Origin: Halobacteriales archaeon | Lineage (GTDB): Archaea; Halobacteriota; Halobacteria; Halobacteriales; SKSH01 | Reading direction: 5' to 3' | NCBI GenBank assembly: GCA_007118075.1 | Contig: SKSH01000090.1 | Span: forward strand, 1 to 15,905 | Length of the DNA: 15,905 bases | Part shown: piece after piece, positions 1 to 7,088 of the stretch | How positions within the stretch are numbered: position 1 is the first letter of the stretch | How the letters are laid out: every line of letters begins with the position of its first letter | Notes under the pieces: generated by a model | Seen by the model: only the letters and a program-made list of their open reading frames with translations | What the model was told of the DNA's origin: nothing | Database searches by the model: none | Translations under genes and position numbers: made by a program

Positions 1-20
1 TCGACGTGTGCTCTTCCGAT
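1..20. other. Residual Illumina sequencing adapter at contig edge
   Basis: Bases 3-20 (GACGTGTGCTCTTCCGAT) are identical to 18 consecutive bases of the Illumina TruSeq read-2 adapter. The match ends just before the adapter's last two bases. An 18-base match by chance is negligible in a window this size. The stretch should be treated as technical sequence, and it marks the physical end of an assembled contig. The genomic sequence probably begins around base 21. Confidence 0.93.
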
Positions 21-89
21 TCAACCTTAGTAGCCACGCCGATCAGTGGCTGAGTATCGACGAATGACCGCAATTCAAGCCAGCTGCGA

Positions 90-1097
90 ATGACCATACG
101 ATTGCAAAGTCCCGTGTACTATCTTGAACTGGCCGGTGAAGACGATCGCTTCGCCGTGGCAGAAGCCCTCCTCGCCGTCTCAGAGCCGGAGATGCTCGCC
201 CCAGGGGTAGTTGGCGTATCCAGGGTGGATCACCGTCTCGCCGAGCGCCTTTCGATGACCAGGCGGGTGATTGAAGCGGTGGTCGATACCACTGGCGACC
301 TCGAGCTATTCCTCGAGGCAATCGAATCCAGCGAGTTCAACCGAGAGGGTACGATCGCCGTAAGAGCCACCTCGGTCCGTGGACAGGCCTCGGTCGACGT
401 GCCAACAATCGAGCATGCGGTCGGGGCGATTCTGACCGAACGTGGGTTCAAGGTCAATCTCGACGAACCAGACCACGTCTTTCGAGTGCTCATCTCAGAC
501 AACGGTACGAACTCGTACTTCGGTGGTTGGGTTACGGTTACACCCGAACGAAATTACGGCGCACGACGGCCTCCACATCGACCATTCAAGCAACCGGGTA
601 CGATGCGTCCACAGCTGGCTAGAGCGCTGGTGAACCTCAGCGGAGTCAAAGCCGGGGAACGTCTGCTCGACCCGATGTGCGGTGCAGGTGCGATCTTGAC
701 TGAAGCAGCCCTCATCGGCGCGACACCGATCGGTGTCGATGTCCAGACCAAGATGGTCACCGGGACGCGAGAGAATATTCGGGCATTCGCTGCTGATGGA
801 CCCAGTCCAGTTCTCGTGCAGGGATCTGCCACAGCATTGCCGATCAAGATGGCAGATGCAGCAGTCTTCGATGCGCCATACGGCCGGCAGTCTCCGGTGG
901 GGTTCGAATCTGCTCCGGGGCTCGTCAGGGCGACACTTCATGAGTTACATGGACTTGTTGAACGTTGTGTTGCCGTCTTCGATGAACCACTTGATCACTA
1001 TGCGGAGTCGACCGGCTGGACGGTAGTCGATCGATTCGACCGCCGGGTCCACCGTTCATTGACCCGATATATCACCATCCTCGAGCGCTCCAACTGA
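90..1097 (+). CDS. trmG10: THUMP-domain tRNA (guanine10-N2)-methyltransferase family protein (TIGR01177-like)
   Basis: Predicted SAM-dependent RNA methyltransferase of 335 residues. In characterised archaeal relatives (Trm-G10) the enzyme mono- and dimethylates N2 of G10 in tRNA. The N-terminal part, to about residue 150, fits a THUMP-type RNA-binding region. The C-terminal part, from about 165, is a Rossmann methyltransferase. The SAM-binding motif is L193-D-P-M-C-G-A-G200. The catalytic loop is D261-A-P-Y-G-R266, in place of the more usual D-P-P-Y; I recall the D-A-P-Y form in haloarchaeal members. Start choice is open. ATG90 gives the longest form. GTG114 would give an N-terminus beginning V-Y-Y-L-E-L-A-G-E-D-D, which fits the typical family start better. 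Neither has a clear TATA box or Shine-Dalgarno site, and the adapter-bearing contig edge is close by. A T7 tract follows the stop codon. Family is confident; the exact modified base is inferred. Confidence 0.9.
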   Translation: MTIRLQSPVYYLELAGEDDRFAVAEALLAVSEPEMLAPGVVGVSRVDHRLAERLSMTRRVIEAVVDTTGDLELFLEAIESSEFNREGTIAVRATSVRGQASVDVPTIEHAVGAILTERGFKVNLDEPDHVFRVLISDNGTNSYFGGWVTVTPERNYGARRPPHRPFKQPGTMRPQLARALVNLSGVKAGERLLDPMCGAGAILTEAALIGATPIGVDVQTKMVTGTRENIRAFAADGPSPVLVQGSATALPIKMADAAVFDAPYGRQSPVGFESAPGLVRATLHELHGLVERCVAVFDEPLDHYAESTGWTVVDRFDRRVHRSLTRYITILERSN

Positions 1098-1105
1098 CCG
1101 GACGA

Positions 1106-1112
1106 TTTTTTT
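1106..1112 (+). terminator. Oligo-T transcription terminator after the methyltransferase gene
   Basis: A run of seven T residues starts 8 bases after the stop codon at 1095-1097. Archaeal RNA polymerase terminates at oligo-T tracts in the non-template strand, without needing a hairpin. This is the longest T run I noticed at a + strand gene end here. It probably separates the methyltransferase transcript from the transporter gene. Confidence 0.55.
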
Positions 1113-1160
1113 CAATGCCGCGTGGATGTAGGTGAGATGCACGCCGGGCGAGCTCGAGAT

Positions 1161-1165
1161 AGGAG
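1161..1165 (+). promoter_or_regulatory. Shine-Dalgarno site of the SLC13-type transporter
   Basis: AGGAG lies 6 bases upstream of ATG1172 and is complementary to the conserved 3' end of archaeal 16S rRNA. It supports that start codon and implies a transcript with a 5' leader. I see no TATA-like box at the leaderless distance. Most other genes here show the opposite arrangement: a TATA box about 27-30 bases before the start and no Shine-Dalgarno site. Confidence 0.6.
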
Positions 1166-1171
1166 ACAACG

Positions 1172-3043
1172 ATGACACCAGAGGTTCCGTTGCTCCTCGA
1201 GGCTGTCGGTGGGTCCCTCCCGCCGATACCGGTCGTGCTGATGCTCGCGGTGATCGCACTCGCGCTCGTACTCTTCATCTGGGAACCGATCCCACTGGAT
1301 GTGACCGCCATCGCCGTGCTCGTCCTGATTATGGCTCTCGAGCCCTGGACCGAAGTGGACGTACAGGCTGGGTTATCGGGGTTTCAGAGTACCGCGACCA
1401 TCACGGTCCTTGCGATGTTCGTGCTCAGTGATGGGATCCGTCGAACCGGTATCATCTCAGTAATCGGGCGGTTCATCGCCAACCGATACGGAACCAGCCC
1501 GACGAAACAACTCGGGGCAGTCCTCGGACTCTCGGGGATCACTGCAGGTTTCATCAACAACACCCCGGTGGTGGCGGTGATGATTCCAATGGTCGAGGAA
1601 CTCTCGGCCAAAACGGGGATCTCACCCTCCAAATTGCTCATGCCCATCTCATTTGCGGCTATGATGGGCGGGATGCTGACCCTGATTGGAACCTCAACCA
1701 ACCTCCTTGCGAGTGACGTGTACGACCGGATGGGAACCGAATTCGAGCCGTTCACGATGTTCGAGTTTACCCAGCTTGGTGCGATCGTGCTCGCGGTCGG
1801 TATCATCTACCTCATGACGATTGGACGGTACCTCGTGCCTGATCGTGGCAAGCGGGAAGATCAACTCACTAAGGCGTTCAATATGTCTGAGTATCTAACC
1901 GAGGTTGTTGTCACCGAGGATTCCAACTTCGTCGGGAAGTCACTTTCAGAGTGTATCGAGAGCCTCGACCTCGATGCCGACGTGGTCCAACTGATTCGAG
2001 AAAACGCCGCCTTCTCCGGGCCGGTGGGTAACAAGGTCGTCGAAGCGGGCGATATCATCGTCCTCCGGACTGACCGAGAGAGTCTGATCACCCTCATCGA
2101 GGATGAGAGTCTAGGCCTGGCACCGGACGCGGTCGATGTTGATGATGATGAGCTCGAAGCGGTCGGTCGCGAAAAATCACACCCTGAGGATCACCGGTTG
2201 ATCGAGGTGATCATCCCCCCGGAATCAGCGCTCATCGGGGACACCCTCGTCTCATCGAATTTCAGGAACCGGTACGGTGCGACGGTCCTTGCCATCCGTC
2301 GTGGCGAGCAAATCATCCGGGCGAGGATGGACGAGCGAACACTTCGGGCTGGCGACCTGTTATTGCTCCAGACGACGAACGACTCAGTTAAGCGTTTCAA
2401 TCGGAGTAAGAACTTCGTCGTTGTTGGTGAGTTTGAGGTACCTGAGTATCGAAAGGAGAAGCTCCCCATTGCGATCGGTATCATCGCACTAGTTGTGGCA
2501 CTCCCGGGACTTGGGATCGTCCCGATCGTCCACAGTGCCCTGGGCGGGATGGTCGCGATGGTCGTGACTGGCTGTCTGAAACCCGGTGAACTCTATGATG
2601 CAGTCGATTGGTCAGTCATCTTCCTCCTCGCAGGATTGATCCCACTTGGAGTGGCGATGGAGGCGACAGGGACTGCGGAGTACCTTGCTGCAGGTATCGT
2701 GGGGGTATCCGGTGAGCTCCAGCCGATTATCATCCTGGGGTTGCTCTACCTCTTCACCGCTATCGTCACCGAGGCGGTGACGAACAACGCCTCGGTGGTC
2801 CTCCTCATCCCCATTGCGGTCGATACCGCCATCAGCATCGGAGCCGATCCGTTCGCCTTCGCGCTGGCGGTCACCTTCGCCGCCTCCACGGCCTTCATGA
2901 CACCGGTCGGCTATCAAACGAACCTCATGGTGTACGGACCGGGAGGATACAAGTTCGCCGACTACGCGAGGGTCGGGATTCCGTTACAGTTGATCTTGGC
3001 GGTGGTCACCGCTGTCGGGATCGCAGTTATCTGGGGTGTTTAG
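1172..3043 (+). CDS. SLC13/DASS-type membrane transporter with two central TrkA-C (RCK_C) domains
   Basis: Integral membrane permease of 623 residues in the divalent anion:Na+ symporter (SLC13/CitT/ArsB-like) superfamily. Hydrophobic helices fill residues about 20-225 and 430-622. Family hairpin motifs are visible: N129-N-T-P-V-V-A-V-M-I-P139, G173-T-S-T-N-L-L179, the second-half repeat N538-N-A-S-V-V-L-L-I-P547, and P578-V-G-Y-Q-T-N584. Between the halves sit two soluble regulatory TrkA-C domains, at about 242-310 and 342-408. They are joined by an acidic linker (V321-D-V-D-D-D-E-L328). The layout resembles bacterial YfbS-like proteins. The substrate cannot be read from sequence; sulfate, phosphate, dicarboxylate or another anion are all possible. 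ATG1172 is supported by an AGGAG site. The last 4 bases overlap the convergent rfcC gene. Confidence 0.9.
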   Translation: MTPEVPLLLEAVGGSLPPIPVVLMLAVIALALVLFIWEPIPLDVTAIAVLVLIMALEPWTEVDVQAGLSGFQSTATITVLAMFVLSDGIRRTGIISVIGRFIANRYGTSPTKQLGAVLGLSGITAGFINNTPVVAVMIPMVEELSAKTGISPSKLLMPISFAAMMGGMLTLIGTSTNLLASDVYDRMGTEFEPFTMFEFTQLGAIVLAVGIIYLMTIGRYLVPDRGKREDQLTKAFNMSEYLTEVVVTEDSNFVGKSLSECIESLDLDADVVQLIRENAAFSGPVGNKVVEAGDIIVLRTDRESLITLIEDESLGLAPDAVDVDDDELEAVGREKSHPEDHRLIEVIIPPESALIGDTLVSSNFRNRYGATVLAIRRGEQIIRARMDERTLRAGDLLLLQTTNDSVKRFNRSKNFVVVGEFEVPEYRKEKLPIAIGIIALVVALPGLGIVPIVHSALGGMVAMVVTGCLKPGELYDAVDWSVIFLLAGLIPLGVAMEATGTAEYLAAGIVGVSGELQPIIILGLLYLFTAIVTEAVTNNASVVLLIPIAVDTAISIGADPFAFALAVTFAASTAFMTPVGYQTNLMVYGPGGYKFADYARVGIPLQLILAVVTAVGIAVIWGV

Positions 3044-4056
3044 GCGACCACATCGGGCAATCTCGCCAGTAACCAAGAGAGTTGTGAGCGATCACGACCA
3101 CCGGTCGATAGTCCGTGATCGATCTCCGCTGCGACCTCGGTCAGGGCCGCGGCAGTTTGCTCATCATACCGGGTTCGAGCGGTCGAGACGATCGTATCGA
3201 GCAGTTCCGTTCCCTCAAGTCCGACATCAACAAGGAGTTCGTCGAGGACCGACCGGGCATCGGTGAAGTCACCGGTCTCCGCATGTGCCAAGAGCGCCTC
3301 GATCTCGTCACCATATCCGATCGTCGAGAGGGTGTCGAAGACGGCCGTCTCGGTGATCATCCCGTCATCCTCACGGAGCTGGTTCACGTGGGTCGCCTGT
3401 GCACTGAGGATCGCCACACGGAGATTCCCATCGGCATCCTCGGCCAGTAACTCGAGGGCGTCTCCGTCAAACTCGATATCCTCTCGGGTGAGGATCGTCT
3501 CGAGACGGGTAACGACAGCGTCGTCATCCGGTGGTGGCACCGGGACGGGGAGACACCTAGATTGCAATGCTGGGATGATGGTACCGAGCTGTCTCGTCGT
3601 GAGGATGAATTGCGTCGTCCGATGGTGGCGCTCAATGAGCCGTCTGAGCGCGTGTTGAAAATCGGCTCTAACCGATTCGGCGTTGTCCAACAGGACCGTT
3701 CGATACGTTCCCTCCACCGGGGCGTGGACCGTCGCCTCGGTGAAGACGTGTTGAATCATTCGGCGTTTCGACCAGGTGGTATCGCTGATGAACGGGGCGA
3801 ACCGTTCATCCTCAATGATCTCTCGTTTGGTTCGGTCGAAAAAATCCGCCACGTTGAGCTCGATGAGCGTTCCTTCTCCACCCGCACGCTCTCTGGCCAG
3901 AGCTCGGACAGCTGCCGTCTTCCCAGAGCCAGGTGGCCCATAGAGCAAAAGATTGACTGGACGACCGGAAACCCGCTGGAGATACGTTTTGACGTGTTCT
4001 TGGGGGAGCTCCTCGATGGTCGGAGCGTGGCGGTCGGTCCATAACGGACTTTCCAT
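3040..4056 (-). CDS. rfcC: Replication factor C small-subunit paralogue, RfcC-like AAA+ clamp-loader ATPase
   Basis: AAA+ protein of 338 residues related to the small subunits of the clamp loader, which loads PCNA onto DNA. Walker A is G40-P-P-G-S-G-K-T47. The Walker B region is V121-L-L-D-N-A-E127, not the canonical D-E-A-D. The sensor 1 region (F150-I-L-T-T-R) lacks the usual Asn. The arginine-finger S-R-C motif is kept at S166-R-C168. A C-terminal helical collar follows. These features fit the second small RFC subunit of haloarchaea, which Haloferax calls RfcC and which I recall sits beside RNase Z as it does here. It may be a structural or weakly hydrolysing subunit working with a canonical small subunit elsewhere; that is inference. 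It shares a divergent promoter region with rnz. Its stop overlaps the stop of the transporter gene. Confidence 0.9.
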   Translation of the reverse strand: MESPLWTDRHAPTIEELPQEHVKTYLQRVSGRPVNLLLYGPPGSGKTAAVRALARERAGGEGTLIELNVADFFDRTKREIIEDERFAPFISDTTWSKRRMIQHVFTEATVHAPVEGTYRTVLLDNAESVRADFQHALRRLIERHHRTTQFILTTRQLGTIIPALQSRCLPVPVPPPDDDAVVTRLETILTREDIEFDGDALELLAEDADGNLRVAILSAQATHVNQLREDDGMITETAVFDTLSTIGYGDEIEALLAHAETGDFTDARSVLDELLVDVGLEGTELLDTIVSTARTRYDEQTAAALTEVAAEIDHGLSTGGRDRSQLSWLLARLPDVVA

Positions 4057-4080
4057 CGATGATGAAGAGGGCCAGCCCGA

Positions 4081-4089
4081 CTATCAAAG
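4081..4089 (-). promoter_or_regulatory. Weak TATA-like element for rfcC
   Basis: On the minus strand this reads CTTTGATAG, centred about 29 bases upstream of the ATG at 4056. Distance and A/T content fit a leaderless haloarchaeal promoter, but the match to a TATA consensus is poor. Confidence 0.35.
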
Positions 4090-4117
4090 CCGCGGTCCAC
4101 AAGCGATGCGAAGACCG

Positions 4118-4123
4118 TTTAGT
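4118..4123 (+). promoter_or_regulatory. TATA-like box for RNase Z
   Basis: TTTAGT is centred about 27 bases upstream of ATG4147. There is no Shine-Dalgarno sequence near the start, so a leaderless transcript beginning at or next to the ATG is likely. The 4057-4146 gap therefore holds two divergent promoters and, as far as I can see, no gene. Confidence 0.5.
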
Positions 4124-4146
4124 CCACGACAGCATTGTGACAGGCG

Positions 4147-5073
4147 ATGAGTCTGGAGGTGACCTTCCTCGGAACGAGCGGTGCCGTGCCGACACCGGAG
4201 CGGAATCCGATCGGCATCCTGCTCCGACGCGAGGGCGAGCGGTTCCTGTTTGATGTCGGGGAGGGCATCCAGCGGCAGATGATGACCTTCACCACCGGGT
4301 TCGCGCTCGATCATGTCGTCATCACCCACCTCCACGGCGACCATTACTATGGGTTGCCAGGACTGTTGGAGACCCTCGAGTTCAACGGACGAACCCGGGC
4401 ATTGAAGATTCACGTCCCAGCTCGGCGAACCCGTCGACTTGCCCGTTTTATTGAGGTGACCGTCGGGGAGACCGAGTTCCCCATTCTCATCAATGGGCTC
4501 TCACCGGGAGACATTGCGGTCGATCAGGACGACTACCACCTCGAGGCAGTGGCTGTCGATCACGATACTGAGGCAATCGGGGTCGCCCTTGTTGAAGCAG
4601 CCCGACCTGGCCGATTCGACAGGCAACGGGCCCTTGATCTCGGGGTACCTGAGGGGCCGATGTTCGGCCGGTTGCAAGATGGAGAATCGGTTGAGCTCGG
4701 TGATGGGACGGTAGTTACGTCCGACGAAGTCCTTGGTCCACCTCGTCCAGGACGACGCGTGGTCTACTCAGGTGATACCCGTCCGACACCATCGGTCGAG
4801 GCGATAGCTACCGAGGCCGATCTGCTCATCCACGAGGCCACGTTTGGAGATGATCGGGCCGACCGTGCCGCAGAAACCGGTCATTCAACAGCTACCCAAG
4901 CTGGTAAGCTAGCCCGAGATGCCGGGGTGCGAAAATTGGCACTCGTCCATACCTCCTCAAGATATGCTGGCCAACGGGGACGACTCCGAAAGGAGGCGGA
5001 AACGATCTTCGAGGGGGAGACGATCCTTCCCGCCGATGGCGATACGATCGACGTCACATTCCGAGACGAATAG
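4147..5073 (+). CDS. rnz: Ribonuclease Z (tRNA 3' endonuclease)
   Basis: Metallo-beta-lactamase-fold endonuclease of 308 residues, the usual size of the short form. It cleaves precursor tRNAs after the discriminator base so that CCA can be added. The zinc motif is H61-L-H-G-D-H66. The N-terminal strand F7-L-G-T-S-G and the conserved region R29-E-G-E-R-F-L-F-D-V are present. Later landmarks are Y-S-G-D-T (about 208-212), the H-E-A-T-F loop (about 229-233), G-H-S-T in the metal site region, and H-T-S-S-R-Y near the C-terminus. An exosite-like insert rich in Gly, Arg and Pro lies at about 155-200. Small departures from the usual text are R19-N-P-I-G and G-E-G-I-Q, where N-P-S and G-E-G-T-Q are common. 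It is divergent from rfcC and lies 47 bases before the DUF460 gene. Confidence 0.97.
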   Translation: MSLEVTFLGTSGAVPTPERNPIGILLRREGERFLFDVGEGIQRQMMTFTTGFALDHVVITHLHGDHYYGLPGLLETLEFNGRTRALKIHVPARRTRRLARFIEVTVGETEFPILINGLSPGDIAVDQDDYHLEAVAVDHDTEAIGVALVEAARPGRFDRQRALDLGVPEGPMFGRLQDGESVELGDGTVVTSDEVLGPPRPGRRVVYSGDTRPTPSVEAIATEADLLIHEATFGDDRADRAAETGHSTATQAGKLARDAGVRKLALVHTSSRYAGQRGRLRKEAETIFEGETILPADGDTIDVTFRDE

Positions 5074-5090
5074 GACGGGTGTGCACCGAG

Positions 5091-5096
5091 TTTATG
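5091..5096 (+). promoter_or_regulatory. TATA-like box for the DUF460 gene
   Basis: TTTATG is centred about 27 bases before GTG5121. The ATG inside this element (5094-5096) looks like a possible start codon, but the spacing to GTG5121 and the family N-terminus favour reading it as promoter. Confidence 0.5.
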
Positions 5097-5120
5097 CCGC
5101 ACGAAAGCCAATCCGATACC

Positions 5121-7088
5121 GTGAGTTCGCGCACGAGCGCTCTCGACACGGTGATATTTGGGGTCGATGTTCAAAGTGGCGACATCAGAGGCGGAGCAGC
5201 GTCCTATGCTCTCGTCAGGTTCGATGGGGCAGTCATCAGCCGCGATGTTGTCTCCCTTCGCAAGCTCAGACGCCTGATCGATGACGAGGAGCCAGCGATC
5301 GTCGCGGTAGACAACATCTTCGAACTAGCTTCCAACAGCGACCAGTTGGTCGCGTTGCTCCGGGAGCTCCCACCATCCACGTCGCTCGTTCAGGTGACCG
5401 GTGATCAACAGCCTGAACCGCTCTCGCGTGTCTCCCACCGTCACGAGATTCCATACGATTCCTCACCGATGGGTGAAGCTGAGGCATCGGCGAGATTGGC
5501 GGCGGCGAACGTGGGATTTCGGGTACGCGCATTTGAGGCGGCTGCTGAGGTCAGGGTCACCAGAGGTCGGTCACCCGGTCGAGGTGGTTCGAGCGAGGAC
5601 CGGTTCACCAGACGTATCCATGGGGCTGTCAGACAGCGAGCACGAGAAGTGACCGATGCTCTCGAATCTGCCAATGTTGAGTTCGAGCGTGAGGTGACCG
5701 AGAAGTACGGTGGTTGGTCACGGGCGGTCTTCCAGGTGGATGCGCCACCGGATAAACTGCCGATCTCAGCAGGCCGCTCCGGCGATGTCCGAGTCGAGAT
5801 TGAACCCATCAGGTCACCGGGGATTGAATTCGAGCCGCTTGTGACGCGACGTGACCGAGTGATCGTCGGTGTCGATCCAGGCACAACTGTGGCGATCGGA
5901 TTGGTTGATCTCGATGGGGACGTGGTCGACGTGTGGAGCTCGCGGACGGCCTCAACCGACGAGATGATCGAATGGATCATCGAACGAGGGCAACCGGTCA
6001 TCGTCGCGGCAGATGTGACCTCGATGCCATCGACTGTCGAACAGATCAGACGGAGCTTCGATGCGGCTGGATGGACGCCTGAGTCCGATCTGCTGGTCGA
6101 TGAGAAGCTCCATCGATGCCGCGAGGCGGCTGTTGACAATGATCACGAGCGGGATGCACTCGCCGCTGCCTTGTTCGCCTTCGATTATCACGTGGAAGTC
6201 CTAACAAAGATTGCCGAGCGGACACCCCCAGGTATGGCCTGGGAAGAGGTAGCGAACCTGGTCCTCGGCCGTGATCTCTCCATCGATGCAGCGATCGATC
6301 GGTTACGTGATGAACCTGAACCAGAGGAGGCTCAACCCGAGGCTGAGCCAGCCGAACCAAGTCCGCAACGTCGACGAATCAGCACTCTCGAAGAGCGGGT
6401 CAAACGGCAGAGAAACCACATTGAATCGCTCAAAGCTGAACTTGTCACAAAGGAATCGGAAATCGGCGAACTCGAAGACCGGTTGCAGCAAGCCAGGACC
6501 GAAGAGCGCCGAACAGTGCGTCGTGAGCGAGCGGTCACGCGGTTGGAGCGTGAGAACCGCCGCCTCGAACGAGAGCTCGAAGCGACACAGGACGAGCTCG
6601 CGACACTCGATGAAAAGGTCGAGCGGATGAAGGCACTTTGGCGACTCGACCATTCGAACTTCGCCGATGTCGAGGAGGCCAAGGCAGGCTTGGTTCCGGT
6701 GAAACCAATCGAGAAGTTCACCGTGGATGCAATTGTGGCGGCAGATCGCGATTACGGGCTCGCCCCCGATGATGTGATCTACCTCAGAGATGCCACCGGT
6801 GCCGGTGAGGCCGCAGCGAGGAAGCTCACCGAGGTAGAACCGAGAGTAGTCCTGATCGCTGGTGGGCTGACCAAGGTCTCTAAACAGATCCTCTGGGAGG
6901 CGGATATTCCGGTCGGTTCGATCGATGAAGTGGCGATGCAAGAGGTGGACGAACTTGCGGTTGCACGGGAAGCAGACGTCGAATCAGTGATCGAACGGTG
7001 GCGGCGTCTCGCGACAGAACGACGGCTTGAGCAAAAGCGGGCGCTCGTCGACGAGCTGATCGATGAGCACCGGCGTGGCCGTTCCTGA
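5121..7088 (+). CDS. DUF460/COG2433 protein: RNase-H/RuvC-like putative nuclease with coiled coil
   Basis: Large uncharacterised archaeal protein of 655 residues from this start. An N-terminal domain opens with a V-I-F-G-V-D-V-Q-S-G strand-loop. A second domain has the RNase-H-fold signature G-V-D252-P-G-T. Further acidic residues stand at fold-consistent places: A-A-D298, V-D-E328-K and D341-H-E-R-D345-A. This is a full putative catalytic set resembling RuvC/RNase H enzymes. A Glu/Pro-rich linker then leads to a charged coiled coil at about 419-508. A conserved C-terminal domain ends in a basic helix. A structure-specific DNA or RNA nuclease is plausible, but no activity is known to me. Start choice: GTG5121 matches the family N-terminus (S-S-R-T-S-A-L-D) and has a TATA-like box at -27. 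GTG5079 and ATG5094 give longer forms. The stop abuts that of the convergent membrane gene. Confidence 0.9.
   Translation: MSSRTSALDTVIFGVDVQSGDIRGGAASYALVRFDGAVISRDVVSLRKLRRLIDDEEPAIVAVDNIFELASNSDQLVALLRELPPSTSLVQVTGDQQPEPLSRVSHRHEIPYDSSPMGEAEASARLAAANVGFRVRAFEAAAEVRVTRGRSPGRGGSSEDRFTRRIHGAVRQRAREVTDALESANVEFEREVTEKYGGWSRAVFQVDAPPDKLPISAGRSGDVRVEIEPIRSPGIEFEPLVTRRDRVIVGVDPGTTVAIGLVDLDGDVVDVWSSRTASTDEMIEWIIERGQPVIVAADVTSMPSTVEQIRRSFDAAGWTPESDLLVDEKLHRCREAAVDNDHERDALAAALFAFDYHVEVLTKIAERTPPGMAWEEVANLVLGRDLSIDAAIDRLRDEPEPEEAQPEAEPAEPSPQRRRISTLEERVKRQRNHIESLKAELVTKESEIGELEDRLQQARTEERRTVRRERAVTRLERENRRLERELEATQDELATLDEKVERMKALWRLDHSNFADVEEAKAGLVPVKPIEKFTVDAIVAADRDYGLAPDDVIYLRDATGAGEAAARKLTEVEPRVVLIAGGLTKVSKQILWEADIPVGSIDEVAMQEVDELAVAREADVESVIERWRRLATERRLEQKRALVDELIDEHRRGRS

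Noticed and set aside
32..51. Inverted repeat AGCCAC / GTGGCT with an 8-base spacer near the contig edge
   Set aside because: Six-base arms with a long spacer are expected by chance, and the site lies beside adapter sequence, so a terminator or operator cannot be argued.
3812..4195. Minus-strand frame with a hydrophobic stretch (about 18 residues) in the rfcC-rnz gap, opening at an internal ATG at 4135
   Set aside because: The hydrophobic part spans only the short gap, the rest runs out of frame through rfcC and rnz, there is no TATA box at the right distance, and the flanking text does not look like a protein family. A small membrane peptide cannot be excluded, but the support is too weak.
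5079..5120. Longer N-terminus for DUF460 from GTG5079 or ATG5094
   Set aside because: The extra residues do not fit the family N-terminus, and the ATG falls inside a TATA-like element spaced correctly for GTG5121.
5441..6139. 232-residue minus-strand open frame within DUF460
   Set aside because: Ser/Thr/Arg-rich text typical of the antisense of an acidic haloarchaeal gene. The + strand frame is a clear conserved family.
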